From positions 1 through 64,000 of the forward strand of contig NZ_JAFEVR010000005.1 of NCBI RefSeq assembly GCF_017352375.1: a stretch of 64,000 nt of DNA. Reading direction: 5' to 3'. The notes under the pieces were generated by a model. It worked only from the letters and a program-made list of their open reading frames with translations, did no database searches and was not told where the DNA came from. This document shows, piece by piece, positions 39,229 to 47,925 of the stretch. Numbering within the stretch: the stretch's first letter is position 1; each line of letters begins with the position of its first letter. Position numbers and translations under genes: made by a program. The DNA is from Mycolicibacterium sp. S2-37 (GTDB lineage Bacteria > Actinomycetota > Actinomycetes > Mycobacteriales > Mycobacteriaceae).

Positions 39229-40298
39229 GCACCGCTGAGCTCACCGTCCCCGAGGATTGGGACGACATCAGCCCGCAGTGGATGACGGCGGCGCTGGCCG
39301 CCCATCATCCGGATGCGGTGGTCGATGCGGTGACCGTCGACCTGCGCGACGACGGGACCAACCGGCGCGCCAGGTTGCGCGTGTCCTATTCGGCCGGGAA
39401 CGGTCCGGCGACGGTGTTCGTCAAGGCCGTCGATCCCGGACACCGTGACCTGGTGCGGCTGACCAGCGGGCTGTTCCACGAACCGAGGCTGTTCACCTCG
39501 GGAGTCGAACTGCCACTGGAGCACCCGACCGTTTACACCGCGCTGATCGACGAGGCCGCCGAGGACTTCATCCTGGTGATGGAGGATCTGACGGCCCGCG
39601 ACGCCGACCCGCGAGACGCCACCCGGCCGCTCACCGTCGAACAGGCCGCCACCGGTGTGCGTGGTCTGGCCAGGATGCACGGCCGGTTCTGGGGCGACCG
39701 CGTCACCGACGACCCGGCGCTGCAGTGGCTGGAACCGTTCGTACCGTGGGACGGCATGGGCGCCGCCCCACTCGAGGAGGCGCTCAAACGCCTCGGCGAC
39801 GATGCGCCGGATGTGGTGATGGCACTGACCATCGGAGAGCTGATCGAGGACATCTGGAAGCCCTACATCAGGACGCTGACCACGTCGCCGCAGACGCTTC
39901 TGCACGGCGACCCGCACATCGGCAACACCTATCTGCTGCCGTCCGGCGAAGTCGGCTTCCTCGACTGGCAGGTCGCGCGCCGCGGCAATTGGTCGTTGGA
40001 TCTGGGGTACTTCCTGCAGGGTGCGCTGACCACTGCGGACCGTCGTGCCGCCGAACGGCAGCTGCTCGAGGAGTATCGCGGCGCGCTGGAGCTGCCGGCC
40101 GCTGAGCTGCCGGAGGTCGACGAGATCTGGCTCCGGTACCGGGCCTCGGTGGCGCACGGCCTGACGCTGTGGCTGTGCACCGCCAGCGCGGGCGAATTAT
40201 GGCAGCGCCCCGATATCGCCGTCGCTCTGGCGCAACGGTATTCGGCCGCCTATGCCGACCTGAACACCGCCGAGGCGATCGCCGACATCACCGGCTGA
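39225..40298 (+). CDS. APH/ecdysteroid-kinase-like phosphotransferase
   Basis: This 357-residue protein-kinase-like small-molecule kinase shows the catalytic loop LLHGDPHIGNTYLL (H-G-D-x-H-x2-N) and the metal-binding FLDWQVARRGNW. FILVMEDL is the hinge after the N-lobe. It could phosphorylate a hydroxyl group made by the coupled P450, either to trap or to activate the compound; that link is inference from the 4-bp overlap. Aminoglycosides are not implied. It converges on an MFS gene with an 11-bp overlap. Confidence 0.83.
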   Translation: MSTAELTVPEDWDDISPQWMTAALAAHHPDAVVDAVTVDLRDDGTNRRARLRVSYSAGNGPATVFVKAVDPGHRDLVRLTSGLFHEPRLFTSGVELPLEHPTVYTALIDEAAEDFILVMEDLTARDADPRDATRPLTVEQAATGVRGLARMHGRFWGDRVTDDPALQWLEPFVPWDGMGAAPLEEALKRLGDDAPDVVMALTIGELIEDIWKPYIRTLTTSPQTLLHGDPHIGNTYLLPSGEVGFLDWQVARRGNWSLDLGYFLQGALTTADRRAAERQLLEEYRGALELPAAELPEVDEIWLRYRASVAHGLTLWLCTASAGELWQRPDIAVALAQRYSAAYADLNTAEAIADITG

Positions 40299-41589
40299 CG
40301 GTATCCCGCCTCTCCGCTCGCCACGGTCCGGGCAGCAGACTGACCGACACGGCGGACACCACGGAGACGCCGATCAGGTACGCCGCGATGGCATCGCTGG
40401 TGTGCGTCGCGGAATACAGCGCGGTGGCGATCGTCGGTGCGAACGCCGAGCCGACGACCTGGGACATGGTGTAGCCCAGGGACACCCCGCTGTAGCGAAC
40501 GTCGGGATCGAACGCAAGGCTGAACAACGATCCGGTGACACCGGCGGCCGGCGCCATCGCCAGCCCGAACACCAGGATCAGTGCGACCAGGAACAGCGTC
40601 GGATCGCCGGTGTTGATCAGCGCGAACACCGGGAGCACCGACGCGCCCATCGCGATCACCCCGGCCAGGAACACCGGCTTGCGGCCCACGACGTCGGACA
40701 GCGCGCCGAAGAGGGGATACGCCACGACGGCCACCACCGCGGCCACGGACACGCCGAAAAGCGCCTGCGTGCGGTCGATCCCGGCCACCGACGTCGCATA
40801 GGACACCAAGTAGGCCACACAGATGTAGGCGAACACACCCTGGGACAGATACGAGCCCGCGACGAGCAGGATCTGGCGCCAGTGCCTGCGGAACGCCTCG
40901 GCGAGCGGTAGGCGCACCGTCGCGGCCCGCTCGCGGACCGCCGCGAAATCGGGACTCTCGGGGAGCCCGAGGCGGATCATCAGTCCGATGACGATGAGCA
41001 CAGCGCTGGCCAGGAACGGGACGCGCCAGCCCCAGGAGAGAAAATCGTCGTCGGGAAGCCGAGATACGGCATAGAAGGCCAGGGTCGCGATCGCCGTGCC
41101 CGCCGGTGCGCCCATCTGCGGAAAAGCTCCGTAGAGCCCCTTTCGCGCAGGAGTGGCGTGCTCCACGGCCATCAGCGTCGCGCCGCCCCACTCGCCGCCG
41201 ACCGCGAAGCCCTGGGCCAACCGCAGCAGCGTCAACAGGATCGGCGCGGCGATGCCGATCTGACCGTAGGTCGGCAGTGCCCCCATGAGCACCGTGGCGA
41301 CGCCCATCACCAGCAGCGAGTACACCAGCATCCGCTTGCGTCCGACGCGATCTCCGAAGTGTCCGAACACCATTCCGCCCAGGGGTCGAGCCACGAAGCC
41401 GACCCCGAACGTCGCGAACGACAGCAGCAGCCCGGTCGCCGCGGATACGCCGGGGAAGAACAGCTTCGGGAACACCAGTGCCGCGGCCGTTCCGTAGATC
41501 AGGAAGTCGTAGTACTCGACCGTCGTCCCGATGAAGCTCGCCAGGGCCACGCGTAGCGGCGACGTACGAACGGCGCCGGCTTGTGCCAT
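40288..41589 (-). CDS. MFS transporter, MHS/ShiA-like
   Basis: The 433-residue 12-segment transporter has TTVEYYDFLIYGTAAALVF at its start, GHFGDRVGRKRMLVY and RLAQGFAVGGEWGGATLMA, which resemble shikimate/alpha-ketoglutarate-type symporters of the MHS group. The substrate is unknown. It lies 37 bases after another MHS transporter on the same strand and may be co-transcribed with it. Confidence 0.87.
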   Translation of the reverse strand: MAQAGAVRTSPLRVALASFIGTTVEYYDFLIYGTAAALVFPKLFFPGVSAATGLLLSFATFGVGFVARPLGGMVFGHFGDRVGRKRMLVYSLLVMGVATVLMGALPTYGQIGIAAPILLTLLRLAQGFAVGGEWGGATLMAVEHATPARKGLYGAFPQMGAPAGTAIATLAFYAVSRLPDDDFLSWGWRVPFLASAVLIVIGLMIRLGLPESPDFAAVRERAATVRLPLAEAFRRHWRQILLVAGSYLSQGVFAYICVAYLVSYATSVAGIDRTQALFGVSVAAVVAVVAYPLFGALSDVVGRKPVFLAGVIAMGASVLPVFALINTGDPTLFLVALILVFGLAMAPAAGVTGSLFSLAFDPDVRYSGVSLGYTMSQVVGSAFAPTIATALYSATHTSDAIAAYLIGVSVVSAVSVSLLPGPWRAERRDTVSR

Positions 41590-41626
41590 GGCGCGACAGT
41601 ATCGGCAACTGTCAAGGGCGGCAAGG

Positions 41627-42937
41627 TCAGACCCGCATGCGCAGCGGGCGCCCGGCGGTCTCCCGCATGGTCAGGACGGTCGCCAGGGAGATCGCTGCGG
41701 CGGCGATGAGGTAGTAGGCGGGGGCCAGCGAGTTGCCGGTGCGGTCGGTCAGCCACGTCGCGATATACGGTGCGGTGCCGCCGAACACCGCAACCGAGGT
41801 GTTGTAGCCGATGGAGTATCCGCTGGAGCGCACCTTGGTGGCGAACAGTTCGGCGCCTGCGGCGAGCGAGGTGGAGACGAACAGTGCCTCCAGTGCGGCC
41901 AGGCCGGCGTGGCCGGCGACCGCGCTGGCGAGCGAACCCGAGGTGAGCAACAGGAACAGCGGATAGGCGAACACTGCGAAACCCACTGCGCCTGCGATGA
42001 GTACGGGCTTTCGGCCGATCCGGTCGGACAGCGCCCCGAGCGGCAGGATGAGCACCAGGCCGACCACGCTCGCCACCGTGATCGAGATGAAGGCATCGGT
42101 CTTGGAGAACCCGAGTGTCTCGGTGAAGTAGCTCGGCAGGAACGTGTACACGGTGTAGAAGCCGACGTTGTGGACGACGACCAGCCCGACGATCTGCAGG
42201 ATGGGTTTCCACGACGTCCGCACCGCATCCTTGAGCGGAGAGGTCGAGACCTCCCCGGAGTCGCGCAGCTCCTCGAATTCAGGAGTGTCGCCCAGCTTCA
42301 GGCGGATGTAGAGGCCGACGCCGCCGAGCGCGCCGGCGAGCAGGAACGGGATCCGCCAGCCGTAGGAGTCCATCGCGGACTCGCTCAGCACCGCCTCCAG
42401 ACCGGTCACGGTGAGCGAGCCCAGCAGGAAGCCCACGACCACCGACCACACCAGGAACGACACGACGAAGCCGCGGTGCCGGTCGGGTGCGAACTCGGCC
42501 AGATAGCACGCGCCGCTGCCGTATTCGCCGCCGGCGGAGAAGCCCTGCAGGCACCGCAGCAGCAGCAGCAGGATGGGCGCGAACACGCCGATCGTGTCGT
42601 AGCTCGGAACCAGACCGATGGCCAGCGTTGACGCAGACATCAGCAGGATCACCAGCGCGAGGACCTTCTGGCGGCCGATGCGGTCGCCGAGTGGCCCGAA
42701 GAACAGTCCGCCGAGCGGCCGCATGAAGAAGGCCGCTGCGAAGATGGCGAAGGTGTTCAGCAGCGCGGCGGTGTCATCGCCGGACGGGAAGAACTTGTCG
42801 GCGACGTAGGACGCGAGAAAGCCGTAGATGGCGAAGTCGAACCACTCGACCGTGTTGCCCACCGAGGCGCCGCGCACCGCACGGCGCAGTTCGGCGGGTT
42901 CGGCGTCGCGGTGTCTGCGTTCGTCGGCGATGGTCAT
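41627..42937 (-). CDS. MFS transporter, ProP/MHS type, paralogue of the 35.6-kb transporter
   Basis: The 436-residue 12-segment protein shares [32 protein letters not shown] and [21 protein letters not shown] with the transporter at 35640-36950, and the lengths are equal. By eye well over half of the N-terminal half is identical, so the two are recent paralogues or xenologues. No copy of the CGCTTA/TAAGCG palindrome is seen upstream of this one, so its control differs. Confidence 0.88.
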   Translation of the reverse strand: MTIADERRHRDAEPAELRRAVRGASVGNTVEWFDFAIYGFLASYVADKFFPSGDDTAALLNTFAIFAAAFFMRPLGGLFFGPLGDRIGRQKVLALVILLMSASTLAIGLVPSYDTIGVFAPILLLLLRCLQGFSAGGEYGSGACYLAEFAPDRHRGFVVSFLVWSVVVGFLLGSLTVTGLEAVLSESAMDSYGWRIPFLLAGALGGVGLYIRLKLGDTPEFEELRDSGEVSTSPLKDAVRTSWKPILQIVGLVVVHNVGFYTVYTFLPSYFTETLGFSKTDAFISITVASVVGLVLILPLGALSDRIGRKPVLIAGAVGFAVFAYPLFLLLTSGSLASAVAGHAGLAALEALFVSTSLAAGAELFATKVRSSGYSIGYNTSVAVFGGTAPYIATWLTDRTGNSLAPAYYLIAAAAISLATVLTMRETAGRPLRMRV

Positions 42938-43011
42938 GGCAGCTCCCCGGGTGGTGTGAAGCTCTACATTCCCGGTCAGGCCGCGAATTTAACGTCCCTT
43001 TGGGAGGCGGC

Positions 43012-43314
43012 TCAGTCGCTGGCGGGCAGCGGCTTGGCTTCCTTGAGGTTCAGGGCGGTCTCGCCGATGGACAGGGTGCCTGCGCCGGCCTTGGTGACCA
43101 GGACCTCGGCGCCGCTGTCGTCGACGTAGCGCTTACCCATCACGTTGCCGCCGGCGAACGACGGGTCCAGGGCGGCGTCGGCGGCTTTCTCGCCGTCCAG
43201 CGGAACCATCGGCACCCCGCCGGCGCGCAAGTCGTCGAGGCTGTCGGCGCTGCGGACGACGATCACCTGGGTGTCGCACACCTGGCTCTGCAGGCGGGTG
43301 CCGTTCTTGATCAT
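43012..43314 (-). CDS. Small conserved protein of unknown function
   Basis: I do not assign a function to this 100-residue protein. It has one cysteine (QVCDTQVIVVR), a DDLRAGGVPM segment, and a C-terminal half that looks like short beta-strands (VMGKRYVDDSGAEVLVTKAG). No membrane segment or signal is seen. Its ATG overlaps the stop of the acyl-CoA ligase gene (ATGA), which itself overlaps the SDR gene, so it is the third gene of a tightly coupled operon. It may be an accessory factor of the same catabolic route. Confidence 0.75.
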   Translation of the reverse strand: MIKNGTRLQSQVCDTQVIVVRSADSLDDLRAGGVPMVPLDGEKAADAALDPSFAGGNVMGKRYVDDSGAEVLVTKAGAGTLSIGETALNLKEAKPLPASD

Positions 43315-44825
43315 GCGGGCTCCTTCGTGGGCTCGTCGGCTGCGGCTCGGAATTCTTCGATCAGCTCGCGGCGCAGCACCTTACCGGTGGCGTTGGTGGG
43401 CAGCTCGTGGCGGAACACCACCCGGTCGGGGGTACGGGAACCGCGCAGGTGTTTGCGCACGTGGCCGCGCAGCTCGTCGGCATCGGGCGAAGCGCCAGGC
43501 TGCGGGACCACCACGGCGACGATGATCTGACCCCACTGGGGATCCTCGGGCCCCACGACCGCGACGTCGCGGACGTCGGGGTGTTCCACGAGCACGTCCT
43601 CGATCTCGGCGGGCGCGATGTTCTCCCCGCCCCGGATGATGGTGTCGTCCGACCGGCCACCGATGAACAGATATCCGTCCGCGTCGACGGCGGCCACGTC
43701 CTTGGTGGGGAACCAGCCGTCGGCGTCGAGCACCGAGCCGATGTCGGTGTAGCGACCGGACACCTGGTCCCCGCGCACGAAGAGCTCACCGGTCTCCCCG
43801 GCGCCGAGCACCGTGCCGTCCTCGGCGCGGATCTGCACCTCGATACCCGGGACCACCTGACCGACCGAGCCGAGGCGGCGGACCACGGCGTCGTCATCGG
43901 AGGCCAGCGCGGCCCGGTGATCGTCGGGACCGAGCACCGCGATGGTCGAGCTGGTCTCGGTGAGGCCGTAGGCGTTGACGAAGCCGACGCCGGGCAGCAG
44001 CTGCAGAGCCGTACGCACCAGCGGCAGTGGAACTTTCGAGCCGCCGTAGGCGAGGTTGCGTAAGGTCGGCAGCTCCACCGGTTCCTCGGACAGCGCCGTC
44101 ACGATCCGGTCGAGCATCGTCGGCACCACCGTCGCGGTGGTGACACCTTCGGCGCCGATCAGCCTGATCCACTCGCGTGCGTCGAAGTTGCGCAGGTAGA
44201 CCATCTTGCGCCCGGCGTACAGATTGGACATCGCGGCTCCGACGCCCGCGATGTGGTACGGCGGTACACAGATCAGCGCGGCGTCGGACGGGTCGGCCGA
44301 GGCGAACTCGACCGTACCGGTGACGTAGCTGGTGAGGTTGTTGTGGGTCAGCTCAACGGCTTTGGGTCGCGACGTGGTGCCTGAGGTGAACAGCACCACC
44401 GCGACCGCGTCGGGGTCGGCGAATTCGGCGACAGGATCGGCCCGGCGTGCGGACGCGAGGAACTCCTGTGAATCCATGACGGGCCGGCCCGCGCCGCCGA
44501 CCATGTCGCGGTACTCAACGTCGGCGATCACCAGCGGATCCGGAAGCCGCTCGATCAGCTCGCGTAGGCCGTCGGCGCTCAACCGGTAGTTCAGTGGGGT
44601 GAAGGGCACCGCCGCGCGCGCAGAGGAGAACAGCAGCAGTGGCAGCAGGGCTCCGCCGGTGCCGACGTAGACGACATGGGCGGCGCCGGATTCGGCGATG
44701 ACACCAGCGCCGCCGTCGGCCAGTGCGCTCAACTCATTCGCCGTCAGCCGCAGGTCGTCGTCGACCAGGGCCGTGCGGTCCGGGTCGGCCGAGACGGCCA
44801 TCTCCAGCAGCAGCGAGATACTCAT
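43311..44825 (-). CDS. Acyl-CoA synthetase (AMP-binding)
   Basis: The 504-residue adenylate-forming ligase shows VLFTSGTTSRPKAVELTH (P-loop), YGLTETSS, and the lid segment GGRSDDTIIRGGENIAPAE; the catalytic Lys is in ATGKVLRREL. It should activate a carboxylic acid as CoA thioester for the adjacent SDR and mutase. I use the ATG at 44825, which overlaps the SDR stop and begins MSISLLLEMA; the longer frame has no coding character. The substrate is unknown. Confidence 0.88.
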   Translation of the reverse strand: MSISLLLEMAVSADPDRTALVDDDLRLTANELSALADGGAGVIAESGAAHVVYVGTGGALLPLLLFSSARAAVPFTPLNYRLSADGLRELIERLPDPLVIADVEYRDMVGGAGRPVMDSQEFLASARRADPVAEFADPDAVAVVLFTSGTTSRPKAVELTHNNLTSYVTGTVEFASADPSDAALICVPPYHIAGVGAAMSNLYAGRKMVYLRNFDAREWIRLIGAEGVTTATVVPTMLDRIVTALSEEPVELPTLRNLAYGGSKVPLPLVRTALQLLPGVGFVNAYGLTETSSTIAVLGPDDHRAALASDDDAVVRRLGSVGQVVPGIEVQIRAEDGTVLGAGETGELFVRGDQVSGRYTDIGSVLDADGWFPTKDVAAVDADGYLFIGGRSDDTIIRGGENIAPAEIEDVLVEHPDVRDVAVVGPEDPQWGQIIVAVVVPQPGASPDADELRGHVRKHLRGSRTPDRVVFRHELPTNATGKVLRRELIEEFRAAADEPTKEPA

Positions 44826-45691
44826 CCGACCGTCACCGCCCGGTCCACGTACCGGTCCACGAAGATGTCCAGGGTCGGTGAGTTGCCGCCGCCGTAGTGC
44901 GACAGATCGATGACGCCGGATTCGATGAGCACCTCGGAGTCGATGTAGCACTGGCCGGTCGCCGTGCGCGCCGGGCGGGAGAACACCTCCACGGCGGCAT
45001 CGGCCATGATCTGCGGGCTGCGTGCCGACTCGAGGGCGGACTGCCCGTCGGCCATGTTCGCCACCGCCGATGTCGCGATGTAGGTCTCGGGCCACAGGCA
45101 GTTGAACGCGATACCGGGGCCGCCGTTGTCTGCGCGGAACTCTTCGGCCCAGCCCAGTGAGAGCAGCGTCATGCCGTACTTGGACAGGGTGTAGGCGGGG
45201 TGTGCGCCGAGCCAGTGCGGGTTCATGTTCAGCGGCGGCGCCAGGGTCAGCACGTGCGCGTTGTCGGACTTGCGCAGATGCGGCAGCGCCGCCTGGGTGA
45301 GCAGGAAGGTGCCGCGCACGTTGATGTCCATCATCAGGTCGAACTTCTTGGCCTTGAGCTGCTCGGTCGGCTCGGTGGCGATGGCGCTGGCGTTGTTGAC
45401 GCAGATGTCGATCCCGCCGAAGTGCTCGACCGCGGTCTCGACAGCGCGCGCCACATCCTCTTCCTTGCGCACGTCGCCGACCACGGCGACGGCCCTGCCG
45501 CCGGCGGCCTCCACCTCGGCGACGGCGGTGTGCACGGTGCCGGGCAGCTTGGGATGGGGTTCGGCCGTCTTGGCCAGCAGCACGACGTTCGCGCCGGCCT
45601 TCGCCGCGGCGAGCGCGATGGCCAGGCCGATGCCACGGCTGCCGCCGGACACCACCAGGGTGCGATCAGTCAGTGCTCGCTGGCTGGACAA
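44822..45691 (-). CDS. SDR oxidoreductase, HSDL2-like
   Basis: The 289-residue protein follows human HSDL2 in its N-terminal domain: SGGSRGIGLAIALAAAKAGA (NADP loop), CVNNASAI, and AYTLSKYGM with catalytic Tyr and Lys. Where HSDL2 has SPPLN, this protein has APPLN, so the usual catalytic Ser position is Ala, and activity is not certain. Start: TTG at 45691 with AGGAGG 4 bases upstream; the frame is open to 45742, but that would run through the promoter element. A TTGCAG-N16-TACCAT promoter can be read on this strand (45742-45715) around the operator half-sites. Confidence 0.8.
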   Translation of the reverse strand: MSSQRALTDRTLVVSGGSRGIGLAIALAAAKAGANVVLLAKTAEPHPKLPGTVHTAVAEVEAAGGRAVAVVGDVRKEEDVARAVETAVEHFGGIDICVNNASAIATEPTEQLKAKKFDLMMDINVRGTFLLTQAALPHLRKSDNAHVLTLAPPLNMNPHWLGAHPAYTLSKYGMTLLSLGWAEEFRADNGGPGIAFNCLWPETYIATSAVANMADGQSALESARSPQIMADAAVEVFSRPARTATGQCYIDSEVLIESGVIDLSHYGGGNSPTLDIFVDRYVDRAVTVG

Positions 45692-45715
45692 TCGGCCTCC
45701 TCGACTCGGCTTCGA

Positions 45716-45744
45716 TGGTATTGCCATTCTCATTTTCTGCAAGT
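45716..45744. repeat. 29-bp duplicated promoter/operator element, copy 1
   Basis: This element is 27/29 identical to copy 2 at 45862-45890, in the same orientation. It contains GGTATT-GCC-ATTCTC (45717-45731), an imperfect version of the GAGAAT-N3-ATTCTC palindrome found at 50.2 and 59.3 kb. On the minus strand it carries TTGCAG (-35) and TACCAT (-10) 16 bases apart, pointing to the SDR gene, with the operator between the two boxes. Confidence 0.7.
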
Positions 45745-45861
45745 GACGTATTCAACGATTGTCGCGTATCCGTGGTCGAGGTCGGCACGGGGGTTGTCGG
45801 CGTCAGCTGTCCCCGCCGTACGCAGGCCGGGGAGCTGGGGCCGGGGTGCGTTTCCCAGAAG

Positions 45862-45890
45862 TGGTATTGGCATTCTCATTTTTTGCAAGT
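45862..45890. repeat. 29-bp duplicated promoter/operator element, copy 2
   Basis: This second copy has GGTATT-GGC-ATTCTC at 45863-45877. On the plus strand TTGGCA (45867-45872) and TACGTT (45890-45895) are 17 bases apart, a good -35/-10 pair that ends 8 bases before the mutase ATG at 45904. A regulator bound here would cover the mutase promoter. Confidence 0.7.
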
Positions 45891-45903
45891 ACGTTATCCC
45901 TCG

Positions 45904-47481
45904 ATGAGCGACCTCGTGCAGACCTCCTCGGGCATACCGCTCGAGCCCGTCTACGGGCCGGGCGATCGATACCACGAACCGCCCGCACCCGGCGCCTACC
46001 CGTTCACCCGCGGCAACTTCTCCTCCGGATACCGCGGCAAGCTGTGGACGTTCCGGCAGTATTCCGGTTTCGGCACCGCCGAAGAGTCGAATCGCCGTTA
46101 CCGGTACCTGCTCGATCAGGGCGGGACGGGGCTGTCGGTGGCACTCGACCTGCCCACCCAGTGCGGGTACGACTCCGACGATCCGGAGTATGGCGAGGAG
46201 GTCGGCCGGGTCGGCGTCGCCGTGGACACCCTGGCCGACGCCGAGATCCTGTTCGACGGGATCCCGCTGGACAAGATCAGTACCAGCTTCACCATCAACG
46301 GCACCGCCGCGATCCTGCTGGCGTTTTACGTCGCGGCCGCGGAGAAGGCGGGTGTGCCGAGGGAGAAGCTCACCGGCACCATTCAGAACGACATTCTCAA
46401 GGAATACGCATCCCGCGGCACCTGGATCTGGCCGCCGGAGCCGTCGCTGCGTCTGATCGCCGACACCATCGAGTTCTGCGCGGCCGAGGTGCCGCGGTTC
46501 AACGCGATCTCGGTGGCCGGCGCGCACTTCCGGGACGCCGGTGCCAACGCTGTCCAGGAGATGGCGTTCACCCTCGCCGACGGGGTGACCTACTGCGACA
46601 CCGTGGTCGAGCGCGGCCGTATGTCGATCGACAAGTTCGCCCCGCAGATCTCGTTCTTCTTCTACACCCACGGCGACTTCTTCGAGGAGATCGCCAAATA
46701 CCGTGCGGGCCGCCGCCGCTGGGCCACCATCGTCCGTGAGCGCTACGGCTCGACCAGCGACAAGGCGTCGATGTTCCGGTTCGGCTGCGTCTCGGGTGGC
46801 GCCTCGCTGTTCGCGCCCCAGGCCCAGAACAACGTGGTCCGCATCGCCTACGAGGCGCTGGCCTCGGTGCTCGGCGGTGTGCAGTCGATGTTCACGGCGG
46901 CGTGGGACGAACCGTTCGCGCTGCCCAGCGAGGAGTCCGCGACACTGGCGCTGCGCACCCAACAGATCCTGGCCTACGAGACCGGGGTGACCCGGGTGGC
47001 CGATCCGCTGGGCGGCTCCTACTTCGTCGAGGCACTCACCGACGCCACCGAGGAGAAGATCGTCGAGATCATGCACGATCTCGAAGCGCACGGCGGGATG
47101 GTGCGCTGCATCGAGGACGGCTACCTGCAGGGTCTGATCGCCGACGAGGCGTACAAAGTTCACCAGGAGATCGAGGACGGCACGCGCCCCGTGGTCGGCG
47201 TCAACAAGTTCGTCACCGACGAGCCACCCGCGGACATCGACACCTACGAACTCGACGCCGAGGGCCGCGATCTGCAGCTCAAGCGGCTGGCGAAGGTCAA
47301 GGCCGACCGCGACGCCGATGCAGTGGCGGCCAGCCTGGCGGCGCTGTCCCGGGCGGCCGAGGGAGACGACAACCTGATGCACAAGCTCATCGACTGCGCG
47401 AACGCCTACTGCACCGTCGGGGAGATGGTGTCGGCCCTCAAAGCGGTGTGGGGCGAATTCCAGCAGCCGGTGGTGTTCTAG
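45904..47481 (+). CDS. B12-dependent acyl-CoA mutase, large (catalytic) subunit, divergent
   Basis: The 525-residue protein is the TIM-barrel substrate domain of the methylmalonyl/isobutyryl-CoA mutase family, without the B12 domain. GTIQNDILKEY, the DPLGGSYFVE segment and RTQQILAYETGV are clear. By comparison with Propionibacterium methylmalonyl-CoA mutase from memory, Tyr53 and Arg171 keep the Tyr89/Arg207 carboxylate clamp. But Tyr243 becomes Ala207 (GAHFRDAG, His208 kept), and the HSQTSGW loop becomes GCVSGGA, changing His328, Gln330 and Trp334. So it probably acts on a carboxylated but different, larger acyl-CoA. It starts an operon with the small subunit, whose GTG overlaps its stop. 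Confidence 0.9.
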   Translation: MSDLVQTSSGIPLEPVYGPGDRYHEPPAPGAYPFTRGNFSSGYRGKLWTFRQYSGFGTAEESNRRYRYLLDQGGTGLSVALDLPTQCGYDSDDPEYGEEVGRVGVAVDTLADAEILFDGIPLDKISTSFTINGTAAILLAFYVAAAEKAGVPREKLTGTIQNDILKEYASRGTWIWPPEPSLRLIADTIEFCAAEVPRFNAISVAGAHFRDAGANAVQEMAFTLADGVTYCDTVVERGRMSIDKFAPQISFFFYTHGDFFEEIAKYRAGRRRWATIVRERYGSTSDKASMFRFGCVSGGASLFAPQAQNNVVRIAYEALASVLGGVQSMFTAAWDEPFALPSEESATLALRTQQILAYETGVTRVADPLGGSYFVEALTDATEEKIVEIMHDLEAHGGMVRCIEDGYLQGLIADEAYKVHQEIEDGTRPVVGVNKFVTDEPPADIDTYELDAEGRDLQLKRLAKVKADRDADAVAASLAALSRAAEGDDNLMHKLIDCANAYCTVGEMVSALKAVWGEFQQPVVF

Positions 47482-47891
47482 TGAGCGCTCCGGCCCGCGT
47501 CCTGGTCGCCAAACCCGGCCTGGACGGTCATGACCGCGGCGCCAAGATCGTCGCCCGCGCGCTGCGTGACGCCGGCTTCGAGGTGATCTACACCGGAATC
47601 CGGCAACGCATCGAGGACATCGTGTCGATCGCCCTGCAGGAGGACGTCGCCCTGGTCGGACTGTCCATCCTGTCGGGGGCTCATCTGGCGCTGACCAAAC
47701 GCACGGTCGATGCGCTGCGCGCGGCCGATGCGGGCGACATCGCCGTCGTGGTGGGCGGGACGATCCCGCAGGCCGATGTGCCCAAACTGCTCGAAGCCGG
47801 TGCGGCCGCGGTGTTTCCGACAGGCACGGCGCTCGACGTGCTCGTCCGCGACGTGCGCCGACTGACCTCCCAGACGACGGTAGGGGAATAG
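47481..47891 (+). CDS. Acyl-CoA mutase small subunit, B12-binding
   Basis: The 136-residue protein is a free-standing cobalamin-binding domain. It has the D-x-H-x2-G motif in LDGHDRGAK, whose His ligates cobalt, then VGLSILSGAHL and VVVGGTIP, which contact the cofactor tail. It pairs with the large subunit just upstream: the GTG start shares one base with the TAG stop. Split subunits are typical of isobutyryl- and 2-hydroxyisobutyryl-CoA mutases. A MeaB-type chaperone is encoded at 60.5 kb. Confidence 0.93.
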   Translation: MSAPARVLVAKPGLDGHDRGAKIVARALRDAGFEVIYTGIRQRIEDIVSIALQEDVALVGLSILSGAHLALTKRTVDALRAADAGDIAVVVGGTIPQADVPKLLEAGAAAVFPTGTALDVLVRDVRRLTSQTTVGE

Positions 47892-47925
47892 TGATGCGCT
47901 CGGATGGGCGAAGTAGGGGTGGGCA

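Noticed and set aside
45692..45742. Longer start of the HSDL2-like SDR at 45742
   Set aside because: The extra 17 residues would be encoded by the 29-bp duplicated promoter element; the TTG at 45691 has a good AGGAGG site.
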